A stretch of 50,555 nucleotides of DNA from an uncultured Clostridium sp. (lineage in GTDB: Bacteria > Bacillota > Clostridia > TANB77 > CAG-508): contig CANSOA010000003.1 in NCBI GenBank assembly GCA_947648495.1, positions 90,701 to 141,255 of the forward strand, in the 5' to 3' direction. This document shows, in pieces, positions 1 to 7,788 of the stretch. The notes under the pieces were generated by a model. The model was given only the letters and a program-made list of their open reading frames with translations, was not told where the DNA came from and ran no database searches. The position numbers and the translations under genes were made by a program. Position 1 is the first letter of the stretch. Each line of letters starts with the position of its first letter.

Positions 1-332
1 TGTAATTCTTTATTTAGATAATTAATTCTTAAATATCTCTGAATATTTCCATTAGACATGCTGTTTTCTTTCATTAATGCTTTTCTTGTATTTAACTTTT
101 CTGGTGTGTCATTTAAAATGTCATTTTCCACTTTCTCTTTTAGTTTCTGATTTTTCAAGGCTTCTTTTTTAATAAATATGCTTTTGCTCTTTCTGTTGGT
201 TTGATTTCTTCCCTTGATATTAGATTTGTATCTACTAAGTATAGCTTTGCTTCATCATCTGTTTTTTCTCTTACATAGCATGGAAATTCTAATAATCCTA
301 CTTATATGTAGATTTTCCTTGTAAATATCCAT
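1..332 (-). pseudogene. ParB-like partition protein remnant (cut by window edge)
   Basis: Reading the minus strand in two frames gives segments like the middle of ParB/Spo0J-family proteins: LLEFPCYVREKTDDEAKLYLVDTNL, shown in part here as LLEFPCYVREKTDDEA, then ISREEIKPTERAKAYLLKK, then after a shift EALKNQKLKEKVENDILND and SNGNIQRYLRINYLNKEL. In intact ParB this region follows the CTPase/ParB-box fold and leads into the helix-turn-helix. The N-terminal ParB domain is missing: the ATG at 332 with its AGGAGG-like site opens a different frame that ends at a TGA. A second break lies in a run of six A where seven would keep frame. It is a decayed gene from an integrative element or plasmid. The identity rests on recognised family patterns, not on a search. 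Confidence 0.6.
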
Positions 333-546
333 AAAATTACCTCCATTACTAATATAATTTCTTATATGATTTTACCAAATTCTAACTGCTTTCTACCAAA
401 AATTCAAAGCAAATAAAATTCTGCTATTCTCATTTTTACTTTATTAAGCAAAATTTTAATAACTCATAAACGAGTTGTAATTTTCTTATTTAACTCACTC
501 CAAACAGCTTGCTATTTGTGGGTTTGAGTGCAAACGAAGTTCGTGC
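333..546. other. intergenic stretch with no gene seen
   Basis: This AT-rich stretch separates the ParB-like remnant from the replisome-organiser remnant. I see no promoter, RNA gene or repeat that I would defend. It probably belongs to the same decayed mobile segment. Confidence 0.4.
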
Positions 547-1272
547 TTATCCTGCCTTTTCTAAAGTATAAATTATTACACCTGGTGACAAACCATTCAA
601 ATATTCCAAACATTCATTTTCAATTTTCTCATTGCAAAAAATTAAAACATTTCTAGCTTTTTCTTTTATTGCTTTTTTCTCATCAATTTCAATTTTTTCA
701 TTTTCATCATCATCATCTTCTTCTCTTTTCTCTTTCTCTAACTCTATATCTTTCTCTATCTCTATATCTATCTCTGTGGAACAATGTCCCAAAACTGTCC
801 CATCTTTTATCCTAATTTCTGTCTCAGTATCTGTACCCACACTCGTCCCATTTTCTGTCTCCGAATTTTCTTCTTTTTGTCCTAGCAAATTATTTTTTTC
901 TCTCTGATCCCTTTTTCTTTTCGCCTCATATTTTTCACTTCCCACAATATTTTCTATATCAGCAATTTTCAAGCAAGCATCTTCTTCTAAATAAATCAGA
1001 TGCAACTTTTTAAATAGTTCCAAACCAACCCTAACGATATCTTCATCAAAATATTTAGTATCTCTTACAATTTTAGCAATATCATAAGGAACCATTATTT
1101 CCCCAAAATTATAACCTAATTTCCCTTTTTGATTAACCGTTTGCAAACACAACATCTGATACAAGACCACATATTCACACCCATTTGGCTGTGCCAACAA
1201 AAAATCAATCTCACTTTGATTAAAAAAATCTGTTTTCAATTTTATCCAATAATATCTTTTATCATCATTCAT
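547..1272 (-). CDS. phage replisome organiser, N-terminal domain; 3' truncated
   Basis: The first ~110 residues (YYWIKLKTDFFNQSEIDFLLAQPNG, seen in part as KLKTDFFNQSEIDFL, through LEEDACLKIADIE and KYEAKRKRDQREKN) match the phage replisome organiser N-terminal winged-helix family used by phages and integrative elements to start replication. A very acidic low-complexity linker follows (D and E run near residues 185-200). The end, CLEYLNGLSPGVIIYTLEKAG, looks like the start of a DnaD/DnaB_2 C-terminal domain, but it stops where that domain should go on for about 50 residues. The gene is therefore probably shortened and non-functional. It sits with other mobile-element remnants. The plus-strand reading through the acidic linker is only its shadow. 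Confidence 0.65.
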   Translation of the reverse strand: MNDDKRYYWIKLKTDFFNQSEIDFLLAQPNGCEYVVLYQMLCLQTVNQKGKLGYNFGEIMVPYDIAKIVRDTKYFDEDIVRVGLELFKKLHLIYLEEDACLKIADIENIVGSEKYEAKRKRDQREKNNLLGQKEENSETENGTSVGTDTETEIRIKDGTVLGHCSTEIDIEIEKDIELEKEKREEDDDDENEKIEIDEKKAIKEKARNVLIFCNEKIENECLEYLNGLSPGVIIYTLEKAG

Positions 1273-1366
1273 AATATCTTATTCCTTCCAAAAATTTTTG
1301 CAAAACAAAAAAGCTATCTAAACTTTATTGTTTAAATAACTTTCTCATGTAATTTCTTTAAAACTC

Positions 1367-1765
1367 TTACTTTTTATCATTTAAGTATTTTTCAACTAAT
1401 TCAATTAACTCTTTTGCTGTTTCAATCTGTATCATAGTTTTCTCTGAATCAACACTATATTCATCATCATAATCACTATCTTCTCTTACTTTACTAGATT
1501 TTACAATTCTTTTTCCAATATCTTTTGGAAAAATTTCTGTATTAACGTAATTCTTATTAAAATATCCAATTACATCTTTATGCCTTTTAAAATCTATCGG
1601 CTCTAATGCTAAAACTGCTTTTATACTATGAAAAATACAATAATAGGCTCGATTATTAGCACCTTTAAATTTATTAGCTTTATATAATATTTCCGCTTCT
1701 TCAAAATTTTCTTTCGCTTGTTCTAGTCTATGCTTAGCTAATTCATTTGACACTTTGGGGCTCAC
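1367..1765 (-). CDS. HEPN-domain toxin (HepT-like) of a type VII toxin-antitoxin pair
   Basis: This 132-residue all-helical protein has HEPN hallmarks: a basic/polar helix with R39 and H46 in RAYYCIFH (the R-X4-6-H ribonuclease motif) and a later DYDDEY stretch typical of the family. HEPN toxins cleave RNA and are silenced by an MNT-type nucleotidyltransferase that AMPylates them. The start is a GTG at 1765 that overlaps the end of the MNT gene by 23 bases, with an AGGAG site about nine bases upstream, so the two genes are translationally coupled. The reading frame is intact and the toxin motif is complete, while the partner gene carries a frame break. Function is inferred from the motif and neighbour. 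Confidence 0.75.
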   Translation of the reverse strand: MSPKVSNELAKHRLEQAKENFEEAEILYKANKFKGANNRAYYCIFHSIKAVLALEPIDFKRHKDVIGYFNKNYVNTEIFPKDIGKRIVKSSKVREDSDYDDEYSVDSEKTMIQIETAKELIELVEKYLNDKK

Positions 1766-2106
1766 TTAATATCACTCCTTCCTTTTGTACATTCATATAA
1801 AATGGCAATGCTTGTAACCAATAATTAAATGTTTCTATATTTCTTATTTTTGGCGATAAGTCAATTGAAAAATCATTATTCGATTCTATATCATAAGCCA
1901 AATCCCAAATTTTAGATTCGCATTCACTCAGTTCTTTATCCTTTAAGTCAGTTAAAATCATAATATCGATATCCGAATGTTCATTATAATCTCCGTCTCG
2001 CATACGAACCATATAAAATTATCTTTTTTAGATGTTCACCTAAAATTTCTGTTGTTCCTTTTACGAACTCATCTAAAATTTTTTCTATCTTTTCTGGTAC
2101 ATTCAT
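1743..2106 (-). CDS. MntA-like nucleotidyltransferase antitoxin, +1 frame break at a CGG codon
   Basis: The ATG at 2106 has a GGAGGTG site. The first frame gives 37 residues ending LYGSYAR and then meets CGG, AGA, TTA, TAA. The second frame continues as GDYNEHSDIDIMILTDL to 1743. Skipping the C at 1995 joins them as GSYARGDYNEHSDID, an exact GS-X10-D-X-D catalytic signature of minimal nucleotidyltransferases, and gives a 120-residue protein of normal length. As written, the triplet reading ends at 1984 and the antitoxin would be destroyed inside its active-site motif while the toxin gene stays intact. That makes either decoding through the shift or recent inactivation of both partners' balance interesting. 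The second-frame ORF alone lacks GS. Confidence 0.7.
1992..1998 (-). other. frame-shift junction AGA-C-GGA in mntA
   Basis: The in-frame triplets are AGA CGG AGA. Skipping the C at 1995 reads AGA GGA GAT (R-G-D), which restores the GSYARGD motif. The zero frame stops three codons later. Confidence 0.75.
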
Positions 2107-2267
2107 TTTTTACACCTCCATTCAATCTTATTCTCACCACACTATTTATATTATTTTAACATAAAAATTCGATTGATACAATATTTTAAGGAAAAATTAT
2201 TTTAGGTTCTAAAAACATAAATTCTACCTATCTTCTAACAAATTTTTGTATGTTCAACTGTATGTAT

Positions 2268-2534
2268 TCAGTCATGTGACTGATTTGCATGACCACCTTC
2301 CCAACATCTTTTAAAAGCAAAACCAACATAAATTGAACGTCCATAAATTGCACGAAAACGATTCCATGAATTCATCGTATTTCTACTGGTCCACACTATA
2401 TTGGTATTACTATTTGAACGGAATTCTCGAACCGTCAAAGTTCTATTCGTAATATATGGCATTGCTTCTGATAAGCCTCTATAATACGTCTCCATTCGAT
2501 TTGCTTGATTATTATATACTAAAATTTTTGCCAT
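2268..2534 (-). pseudogene. truncated peptidase-like cell-wall hydrolase remnant
   Basis: The 88 residues begin MAKILVYNNQANRMETYYRG after a good AAAGGAGC site and end FAFKRCWEGGHANQSHD. The last part resembles the segment GGHANQS-QH in D,D-carboxypeptidase/M15-like spore or cell-wall hydrolases, where the metal-binding H and D follow. Here the sequence stops exactly where that catalytic core should start, and no other frame continues it. I take it as a 5' remnant of a phage or spore-type hydrolase. The family call is from memory of the pattern and is only moderately sure. Confidence 0.45.
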
Positions 2535-2639
2535 AAAAAAGCTCCTTTCATAGTATTAATATATAATATGAAAAAAGCGCAAATTTTGATATTTTTTCTC
2601 GACTTCCAGTCTAATAAATTTGAAACAACAAAAACATTA

Positions 2640-2777
2640 TTATTTTTTCCAAATTTGAAACAATTTTTCCCAAAAAGAAACTTTTCTTTCTTGCTCAATT
2701 TTCTCCTCCACCTTCTCCTCACTAATCGTATTAGAATTTATAATTGTTTTTGCAATCGTAATATTTATTTTACTCAT
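2640..2777 (-). CDS. 45-residue protein coupled to the HsdM-like gene
   Basis: The ORF starts MSKINITIAKTIINSNTISE and ends SFWEKLFQIWKK. Its ATG lies in the last codons of the HsdM-like gene (ATGAGTAA overlap). A strong AAGGAGG site inside that gene is spaced correctly, which makes real translation likely despite the size. The middle is charged (EEKVEEKIEQERK) and the C-terminus is an aromatic/basic amphipathic helix that could bind membrane or a protein. I do not recognise a family. As third gene of the operon it may be a regulator, inhibitor or effector of the HsdS/HsdM-like pair. Confidence 0.6.
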   Translation of the reverse strand: MSKINITIAKTIINSNTISEEKVEEKIEQERKVSFWEKLFQIWKK

Positions 2778-4086
2778 CTTTCTCCCTCCTTAATTTCTGC
2801 AAAATTTCGTCATAATTTCTTTCTAATTCAAATAAATTATCCATCAATTTTCTCCTTTGGCTTCTCAACTCCCATAAACTTTTATATTCATATTCTTGCT
2901 CTGAATCAATATATAAACTCGGAAGCAATTGATAGCCGTCAAACAAATCATCTGTCGCTACTACTCTGGCTATATCAAGCACTTTCTCTTCTCGTAATAT
3001 CCCACTAATATTTTGTATTATTTCACCTGTCTTTTCAGTCGGTTCTCTTGTCAAACTCCTTTGTAATTTATCATCCAAATTAATCATTTTTATTTTCTCA
3101 TTGTAAACTTTTTGAATAACTACTACAGCGACCTTCGCACTCGTACCATACAACATTTTCTCTGGAAGTTCAATAATAGCCTGTAAATATCCCTTCTCAC
3201 ACAAATATTCTCGCATCCATCTATCCGCCTTATTCTCTGAAGTCAAAGCGCCTGCATTTACAACTGTAACAAGTCTTCCATACAATTTTAATTTTCCTAA
3301 TGAAAACGCTACACTTCCCCAATTATCTCTTTTCATTCTAAAATTTGGAGTTTGGGTATTATAATTATAATATTCTGTTGTATCCAATATCAAAGGCGGA
3401 ACAGAAACTATCAAATCAAATATTTCTTCTGGATTATATTCTAAAGTATCCACATTCAACACTTTGAAATTTTGACAGCCCTTTATCACGCACAAAATCG
3501 TTGCTATAGCACATTGTGTTTCGCTAGCATCTTGTAGCTGTATGTAACTTTTTAAACCATCTAGAGTCTCTAAAACTGTCTCACCAAAACCAGCAAAATT
3601 ATCCAAAATTCGCTGTTCATCTCTTACATCAGAAATCGCTTTTATCAATTCATTTAACGTTTTTCCTTCTTTTATCTCATTTATTTCCAAATCCACCTTT
3701 AAAAAATCAATTAATTCATTCACCTTAATTGGTCCCTTATCAACACAATTCAAAGTCATTTCAAACGCTTCTTCCATAAACTTTGAATTACGAAACATTC
3801 TCAAATTTCCATATACATTAGAAATATAAGAATTTAAATTCAATTGTCTTTCTATAAAAACAATAATATCTTGCTGAATATCCCACATACCATCAGCTCC
3901 TGCTAACGCTGGGATAATCTCCTTTTTCACCAATCGACTAAAATTCAAATCATACTCTTGAGCATGATCCAACATATAATAAATAAAAATATCAATCACC
4001 AAACAAATTTTAATTTCCTTTTTATTATAAAGCAGTCGATATTTATCATGCAAACACCTACTAATATAACACAATCTATTTAACAT
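2770..4086 (-). CDS. HsdM-like N6-adenine methyltransferase homologue with degenerate motifs
   Basis: This 438-residue protein has the HsdM layout: a helical N-terminal part, a Rossmann-type methylase core and a C-terminal helix. The usual SAM motif I (DPxxGxG) reads DNFAGFGET near residues 162-170. The catalytic NPP(F/Y) motif reads SVPPLIL near 228-234, so the target-flipping Asn is Ser. The later ELPEKMLYGTSAKVAVVVI matches the HsdM segment usually written LP.klF..t.i...i. I chose the ATG at 4086, eleven bases after AGGAGG and two after the upstream stop. A TTG at 4095 is possible. No HsdR is nearby. It is either a dead methylase used as a DNA-binding scaffold or an altered enzyme. Confidence 0.7.
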   Translation of the reverse strand: MLNRLCYISRCLHDKYRLLYNKKEIKICLVIDIFIYYMLDHAQEYDLNFSRLVKKEIIPALAGADGMWDIQQDIIVFIERQLNLNSYISNVYGNLRMFRNSKFMEEAFEMTLNCVDKGPIKVNELIDFLKVDLEINEIKEGKTLNELIKAISDVRDEQRILDNFAGFGETVLETLDGLKSYIQLQDASETQCAIATILCVIKGCQNFKVLNVDTLEYNPEEIFDLIVSVPPLILDTTEYYNYNTQTPNFRMKRDNWGSVAFSLGKLKLYGRLVTVVNAGALTSENKADRWMREYLCEKGYLQAIIELPEKMLYGTSAKVAVVVIQKVYNEKIKMINLDDKLQRSLTREPTEKTGEIIQNISGILREEKVLDIARVVATDDLFDGYQLLPSLYIDSEQEYEYKSLWELRSQRRKLMDNLFELERNYDEILQKLRREKDE

Positions 4087-4088
4087 TT

Positions 4089-4670
4089 TTACCAAATCCC
4101 TCCTTTCTCAAAAATAGTCATTTCCACCATTTCTTTTTCATTTGCAACAAGTTGTTCCCAAGTATTTTGTTTCTTCATGATATTCAAATATAACTCTCCA
4201 ATTAATTTTTGCTTCTCCTTTTCCAAAAAAGGTATCTTTATTTGGTCCATATCCTTCTTCGAAATTGGTGTCGTCCTAAAGGACTTCACTTTATTCTCCA
4301 GTTTATCTTTTATCCTCTTTGAATTCAAAACTGCGAATACGTAAGCACTTTCCATCTCTTTTGAAAAAACAGTTATATCCAAACAAAACGAATTATAAAA
4401 TAATCCTTCATGCTTTTCATCAATCAAAACAATATCAAACGGCGAAGTTGTTTTAAGAATAATATCATCTTTTTGCGTTTTCCTAAGATTAATCATATCA
4501 TTTTTTATTTTTATGATTTCTAATTCCTTATCTTTTATTCCATTATGTTGAATAGCACGTGGTGTTATCACTTTTTGCTCTATTCCAACTTCACTAATCT
4601 TCTCTTTCATTCTCGAAATCGACATTCCTACTTTTATCTGTGCAATATCTTTTAAATATCTCTCTTCCAT
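4089..4670 (-). CDS. half-size HsdS-like specificity subunit
   Basis: The 193 residues correspond to one target-recognition domain plus one spacer helix of type I specificity proteins. There is an N-terminal LKDIAQIKVGMSIS start, a central region with TSPFDIVLIDE and GLFYNSFCLDITV, the conserved-type end of the TRD, VKSFRTTPISKKDMDQIKIPF, and then a coiled-coil helix IGELYLNIMKKQNTWEQL. Full HsdS has two such halves; half subunits can dimerise. It is the first gene of the operon, has an AAAGGAGTGAGG site, and abuts the HsdM-like gene. A consensus promoter lies just upstream. The DNA target cannot be read from sequence. Confidence 0.7.
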   Translation of the reverse strand: MEERYLKDIAQIKVGMSISRMKEKISEVGIEQKVITPRAIQHNGIKDKELEIIKIKNDMINLRKTQKDDIILKTTSPFDIVLIDEKHEGLFYNSFCLDITVFSKEMESAYVFAVLNSKRIKDKLENKVKSFRTTPISKKDMDQIKIPFLEKEKQKLIGELYLNIMKKQNTWEQLVANEKEMVEMTIFEKGGIW

Positions 4671-4691
4671 TTTTTACCTCACTCCTTTTTT

Positions 4692-4720
4692 AGTATAACA
4701 CATCTTTTTTTATGTGTCAA
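4692..4720 (-). promoter_or_regulatory. sigma-A promoter of the HsdS/HsdM-like operon with an inverted repeat in the spacer
   Basis: On the minus strand TTGACA (4720-4715) and TATACT (4697-4692) are separated by exactly 17 bases. The spacer region holds the inverted repeat ACACAT-N8-ATGTGT, overlapping the -35 box, which is a plausible operator. The transcript would start about 15 bases before the ATG at 4670. Confidence 0.7.
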
Positions 4721-4836
4721 CCTATTAAAATTAATTATTTTATTTTCATGTTCTTTAAAATATATGTAAAGCAAGTATCAGTTATCTTATCTATAATAAA
4801 TAACAAAATTTCATTTTAAAACATTATCCCATAACA

Positions 4837-4869
4837 TAAAAACCCTCTAAATCTTAATTTAGAGGGTTT
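4837..4869 (-). terminator. intrinsic terminator of the sortase gene
   Basis: A 12-base stem (AACCCTCTAAAT pairing with ATTTAGAGGGTT, loop of four) is followed by T residues on the minus strand, directly after the stop at 4874. Confidence 0.85.
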
Positions 4870-4873
4870 ACTT

Positions 4874-5629
4874 TTACACTTCTTTTGCCTTCACAATTAC
4901 CCTTTGACTGCTATCATTCGTACAAGTAATCAAGGTAATTTCTTTAGCTCCATTCGTACGTTGTGACGTACAAGAAACATCAGATGGATCTACTAAATAT
5001 TTATCATATACTGAATATTTAATCGTTCTCCCTGTTAAATCAGTTAATTCGATAATCGAACCATTTTCTAACTTTGGAACCTTACTAAAAAACTTACTAT
5101 TACGATAATTATGACCAACAATACAATAATTTCCAACTTCATTTGGTTTTGGTCCCCAGAAATAACATGGCGATATTTTAAGTAATTCATCTGTCGTTGT
5201 ATTCAAAACTGGATAATTGACACCAATCGAAGGAATATTTACAATAGCACATTCATAATATTCTTGCCCACTATCCGTTACATATTTATTTCGTGGAATC
5301 TGTTCATCCTGTACATCATTTTGACTTTCTTCTACTGGACGCGAATATACAATTTCATATGGGTCTTCCGAATTCAAAATAACCACAATGGAATTATCTG
5401 AAAATTTAATCGTTGTATCATCAGCAACACCATCTTCAAATTCAACATTTGATAAAATCTCTTTTGAAATCGCTTCATTTTTATTTTTATCATATTCCGC
5501 ATAAATGTAATAAGAAAACAAAATAACTACTAAGAAAACTGAAATAAAGAAATCAATTTTATAAATTTTTTTCTTTTTTTTCAATTCTGGCGTTATATAC
5601 AATTTCTCTGAAATAAGAATTTGATTCAT
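4874..5629 (-). CDS. sortase (class B/D-like), membrane-anchored transpeptidase
   Basis: This 251-residue protein has an N-terminal transmembrane segment (FFISVFLVVILFSYYIYA) and a C-terminal sortase barrel. The catalytic residues are visible: His in VGHNYRNS (about 173), Cys in TLITCTN (about 236) and Arg in SSQR (about 243). It attaches proteins with LPXTG-type signals to peptidoglycan. The cohesin protein near 45-46 kb with LPKTG is a possible substrate. The start at 5629 has AGGAG seven bases upstream; a longer in-frame reading from 5683 lacks such a site. It is monocistronic with its own terminator. The exact class is uncertain. Confidence 0.85.
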   Translation of the reverse strand: MNQILISEKLYITPELKKKKKIYKIDFFISVFLVVILFSYYIYAEYDKNKNEAISKEILSNVEFEDGVADDTTIKFSDNSIVVILNSEDPYEIVYSRPVEESQNDVQDEQIPRNKYVTDSGQEYYECAIVNIPSIGVNYPVLNTTTDELLKISPCYFWGPKPNEVGNYCIVGHNYRNSKFFSKVPKLENGSIIELTDLTGRTIKYSVYDKYLVDPSDVSCTSQRTNGAKEITLITCTNDSSQRVIVKAKEV

Positions 5630-5702
5630 AATTTTTCTCCTATTATATAATATTATTATATCATATAATGATTTCTTTATCAAGGGTAATTTTTCTAAAA
5701 TC

Positions 5703-6491
5703 TTATAATTTCTTTAATTGATTACTAATTTTTTTTTCAACTTTTTTTGTTTCCAAATTAATATCCATAATTTCTTTATTCAAACTATCTTTTTTTCGCC
5801 TACATAAATTTTCATCTTCTAAAATAATTTTCTGATTATATGGAAAAGTATTTTTCATTTTTCGAATATCTCTTTTAATATTCTTAAGTATTTGTGTATA
5901 GTTTTCTTTCAATTTCTTCAAATTAGAAATTTCATCTTGAAAAATATCATCAGCATCATAACTTTCAGCCAATTTATGTAATTTTTTATAATTTTTTCTT
6001 TTATAATATTTTTGAATTTTTTCAAACATTTTTTCTTTTTCTTCTGAAAAATCCAAATCAAAAATTGGATTATATAATTTTTGCAATTTAAAATAATCTA
6101 CATTCATTTCCTCAATTATATCATAATCAAATAATTCTAAAGAACTCACCTCAATAGCAAAATCAATATCATCTGACATATCAGCTTCAATTTTACTTTT
6201 CTTCTTGAATTCGTTATTAATTTTTCGATCAATCGAATCCATATTTACACGTAACTTTTTTGCCAATTTTTCCTTGACAATCTCCAATTTCCTTAAACTT
6301 TTCTCATAATTATTTTCAGCAACCACTAATTTATACTCTAAAGCACCAATTTTAAGCATATAATCAATTTGTATTTCTCGACATATATAATATCTTAGCA
6401 TGTCCTTTTCAACCATCAAATCAGCAATTTGCTCCTTTAAATCATTAATTTCTAAAATTAAAAATGCATACTCTGGATGAACAACAACCAT
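5703..6491 (-). CDS. coiled-coil protein of unknown function, possible degenerate J-domain
   Basis: This 262-residue cytoplasmic protein is rich in Lys and Glu, with heptad-like helices at residues 10-100 and 185-262. The segment LQKLYNPIFDLDFSEEKEKM followed by FEKIQKYYKRKNYKKLHKLAE resembles small J-domain proteins, where a helix and HPD loop are followed by a helix reading 'eKelf.ka..AYk..Dl..L'. Here the HPD tripeptide is missing, so co-chaperone activity of the usual kind is unlikely. A good AAAGGAGAAAAAA site precedes the ATG. It lies alone between mnmA and the sortase. The J-like reading is inference. Confidence 0.6.
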   Translation of the reverse strand: MVVVHPEYAFLILEINDLKEQIADLMVEKDMLRYYICREIQIDYMLKIGALEYKLVVAENNYEKSLRKLEIVKEKLAKKLRVNMDSIDRKINNEFKKKSKIEADMSDDIDFAIEVSSLELFDYDIIEEMNVDYFKLQKLYNPIFDLDFSEEKEKMFEKIQKYYKRKNYKKLHKLAESYDADDIFQDEISNLKKLKENYTQILKNIKRDIRKMKNTFPYNQKIILEDENLCRRKKDSLNKEIMDINLETKKVEKKISNQLKKL

Positions 6492-6559
6492 TTTTTTCTC
6501 CTTTACTATTCTATATTATAACACAAAAATAATCGTTTGTGAATAGAAAAATCAAGAAA

Positions 6560-7612
6560 TTACAAATCTATTTTTCCGCCACCAAAAACCACATCTCCTA
6601 AATAAAACACAGCTGATTGTCCTGGTGTAATCGCTCTTTGTGGCTCATCAAAAATGACTTTTATTCTTTCATTTTCTTGTCTGATTTTAGCATTCGCTAC
6701 TTTCGTCGAATACCTAGTCTTCACTCCAACTTCCACTTCTTCCTTTATCTCATTTACCAACAACAAATTATAATCTATAACTGTAATTTCCTTTTTAAAA
6801 AGTTCCTTCTCTTCCCCAACAATTACTTCATTCTTCTCTTTATTAAATCCCAAAACAAACAAGGGCACAGGATTTGAAACTCCAAGTCCCCTTCTTTGCC
6901 CAATTGTATAATGATACAAACCATGATGCTCTCCCAAAACTTCGCCTTTTGAATTCACAATATTTCCTATTTTTGGTTTTATCTGTGAATTTTCCTCCAA
7001 AAATTTTTTATAATTTCCATCTGGAACAAAACAAATATCCTCACTATCTGGCTTATTTGCCACTTTCAAATGATGCTTTCGAGCAATCTTACGAATTTCT
7101 TCCTTTGACTCAAAATTTGCAAGTGGAAACAAAACATGCCCAATCAACTCTTTTGGCAAACTCCACAAAACATAACTCTGATCTTTTTTCGCGTTTTCGG
7201 ACTTTTTCAAAACCCACCTTTGATATTCTTCGCTATATTGCGTTTTCGCATAATGCCCAGTCGCAATAAACGCACAACCCAATTCCTGCGCCTTTTGCCA
7301 CATAAAACCAAATTTCATATATTTATTACATTCTATGCATGGATTCGGTGTTCTGCAATTCGCATATGCCCTTATAAAATCATCCATCACGCACTTTTTA
7401 AATTCCGCTTTACAATCATAAACAAAATGTGCAATTCCAATTTGTTCACACACATTTTTAGCTTCCAAAAATGCATTTGAAGCACAACCGCTTCCTGCAA
7501 ACAATTCCAATGTTACACCAATTACTTCATATCCTTCTTCCTTCAAAAGCAGAGCCGAAACAGCGCTATCCACGCCACCACTCACGCCTAATAAAACTTT
7601 TTTATTCTCCAT
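6560..7612 (-). CDS. mnmA: tRNA-specific 2-thiouridylase MnmA
   Basis: This 350-residue enzyme thiolates U34 of Lys, Glu and Gln tRNAs using sulfur relayed from a cysteine desulfurase. The PP-loop is GVSGGVDSAVSA at the N-terminus. The two catalytic cysteines lie in TPNPCIECN and SEDICF. The C-terminal RNA-binding part shows GQRRGLGV and TPGQSAVFY, as in the family. It sits immediately downstream of the suf cluster, which contains the desulfurase SufS and the sulfur acceptor SufU, so sulfur supply and use are neighbours. The start has GGAAG. The frame is intact and the length normal. Confidence 0.95.
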   Translation of the reverse strand: MENKKVLLGVSGGVDSAVSALLLKEEGYEVIGVTLELFAGSGCASNAFLEAKNVCEQIGIAHFVYDCKAEFKKCVMDDFIRAYANCRTPNPCIECNKYMKFGFMWQKAQELGCAFIATGHYAKTQYSEEYQRWVLKKSENAKKDQSYVLWSLPKELIGHVLFPLANFESKEEIRKIARKHHLKVANKPDSEDICFVPDGNYKKFLEENSQIKPKIGNIVNSKGEVLGEHHGLYHYTIGQRRGLGVSNPVPLFVLGFNKEKNEVIVGEEKELFKKEITVIDYNLLLVNEIKEEVEVGVKTRYSTKVANAKIRQENERIKVIFDEPQRAITPGQSAVFYLGDVVFGGGKIDL

Positions 7613-7615
7613 TTT

Positions 7616-7678
7616 TTACTTCCTTCTTTGATTTATTTTTACATTAACTTTATCTGGAAAAATTACTATAAAATCCAT
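7616..7678 (-). CDS. possible 20-codon leader ORF upstream of mnmA
   Basis: The ORF MDFIVIFPDKVNVKINQRRK has a strong GGAGGTG site seven bases before its ATG and ends three bases before the mnmA start. Just upstream are two small hairpins: CATAG-N6-CTATG at 7697-7712 and GTGG-TT-CCAC-like at 7719-7730. It could be a leader peptide or a tiny toxin-like ORF, or chance. I do not recognise it. Confidence 0.3.
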   Translation of the reverse strand: MDFIVIFPDKVNVKINQRRK

Positions 7679-7788
7679 AAACACCACCTCCATTCTCATA
7701 GCAAAAACTATGTATTTTGGTGGCAACCACTATCCACTTATTATCATTTCTCGCCTGCTATTTTACAACCTTTCTCAACAAATGTCTA

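Noticed and set aside
632..907. Plus-strand ORF rich in Ser and Phe
   Set aside because: It is the antisense shadow of the acidic linker of the replisome-organiser gene; no ribosome site and extreme low complexity.
2519..2722. 67-codon minus-strand ORF overlapping the 45-codon gene
   Set aside because: It starts inside the 45-codon gene in another frame, has no ribosome site of its own and runs into the next gene; the 45-codon frame has the strong site and stop overlap.
7697..7730. T-box riboswitch upstream of mnmA
   Set aside because: GGTGGCAACCAC recalls a T-box core only on the wrong strand, and the specifier and antiterminator parts are missing.
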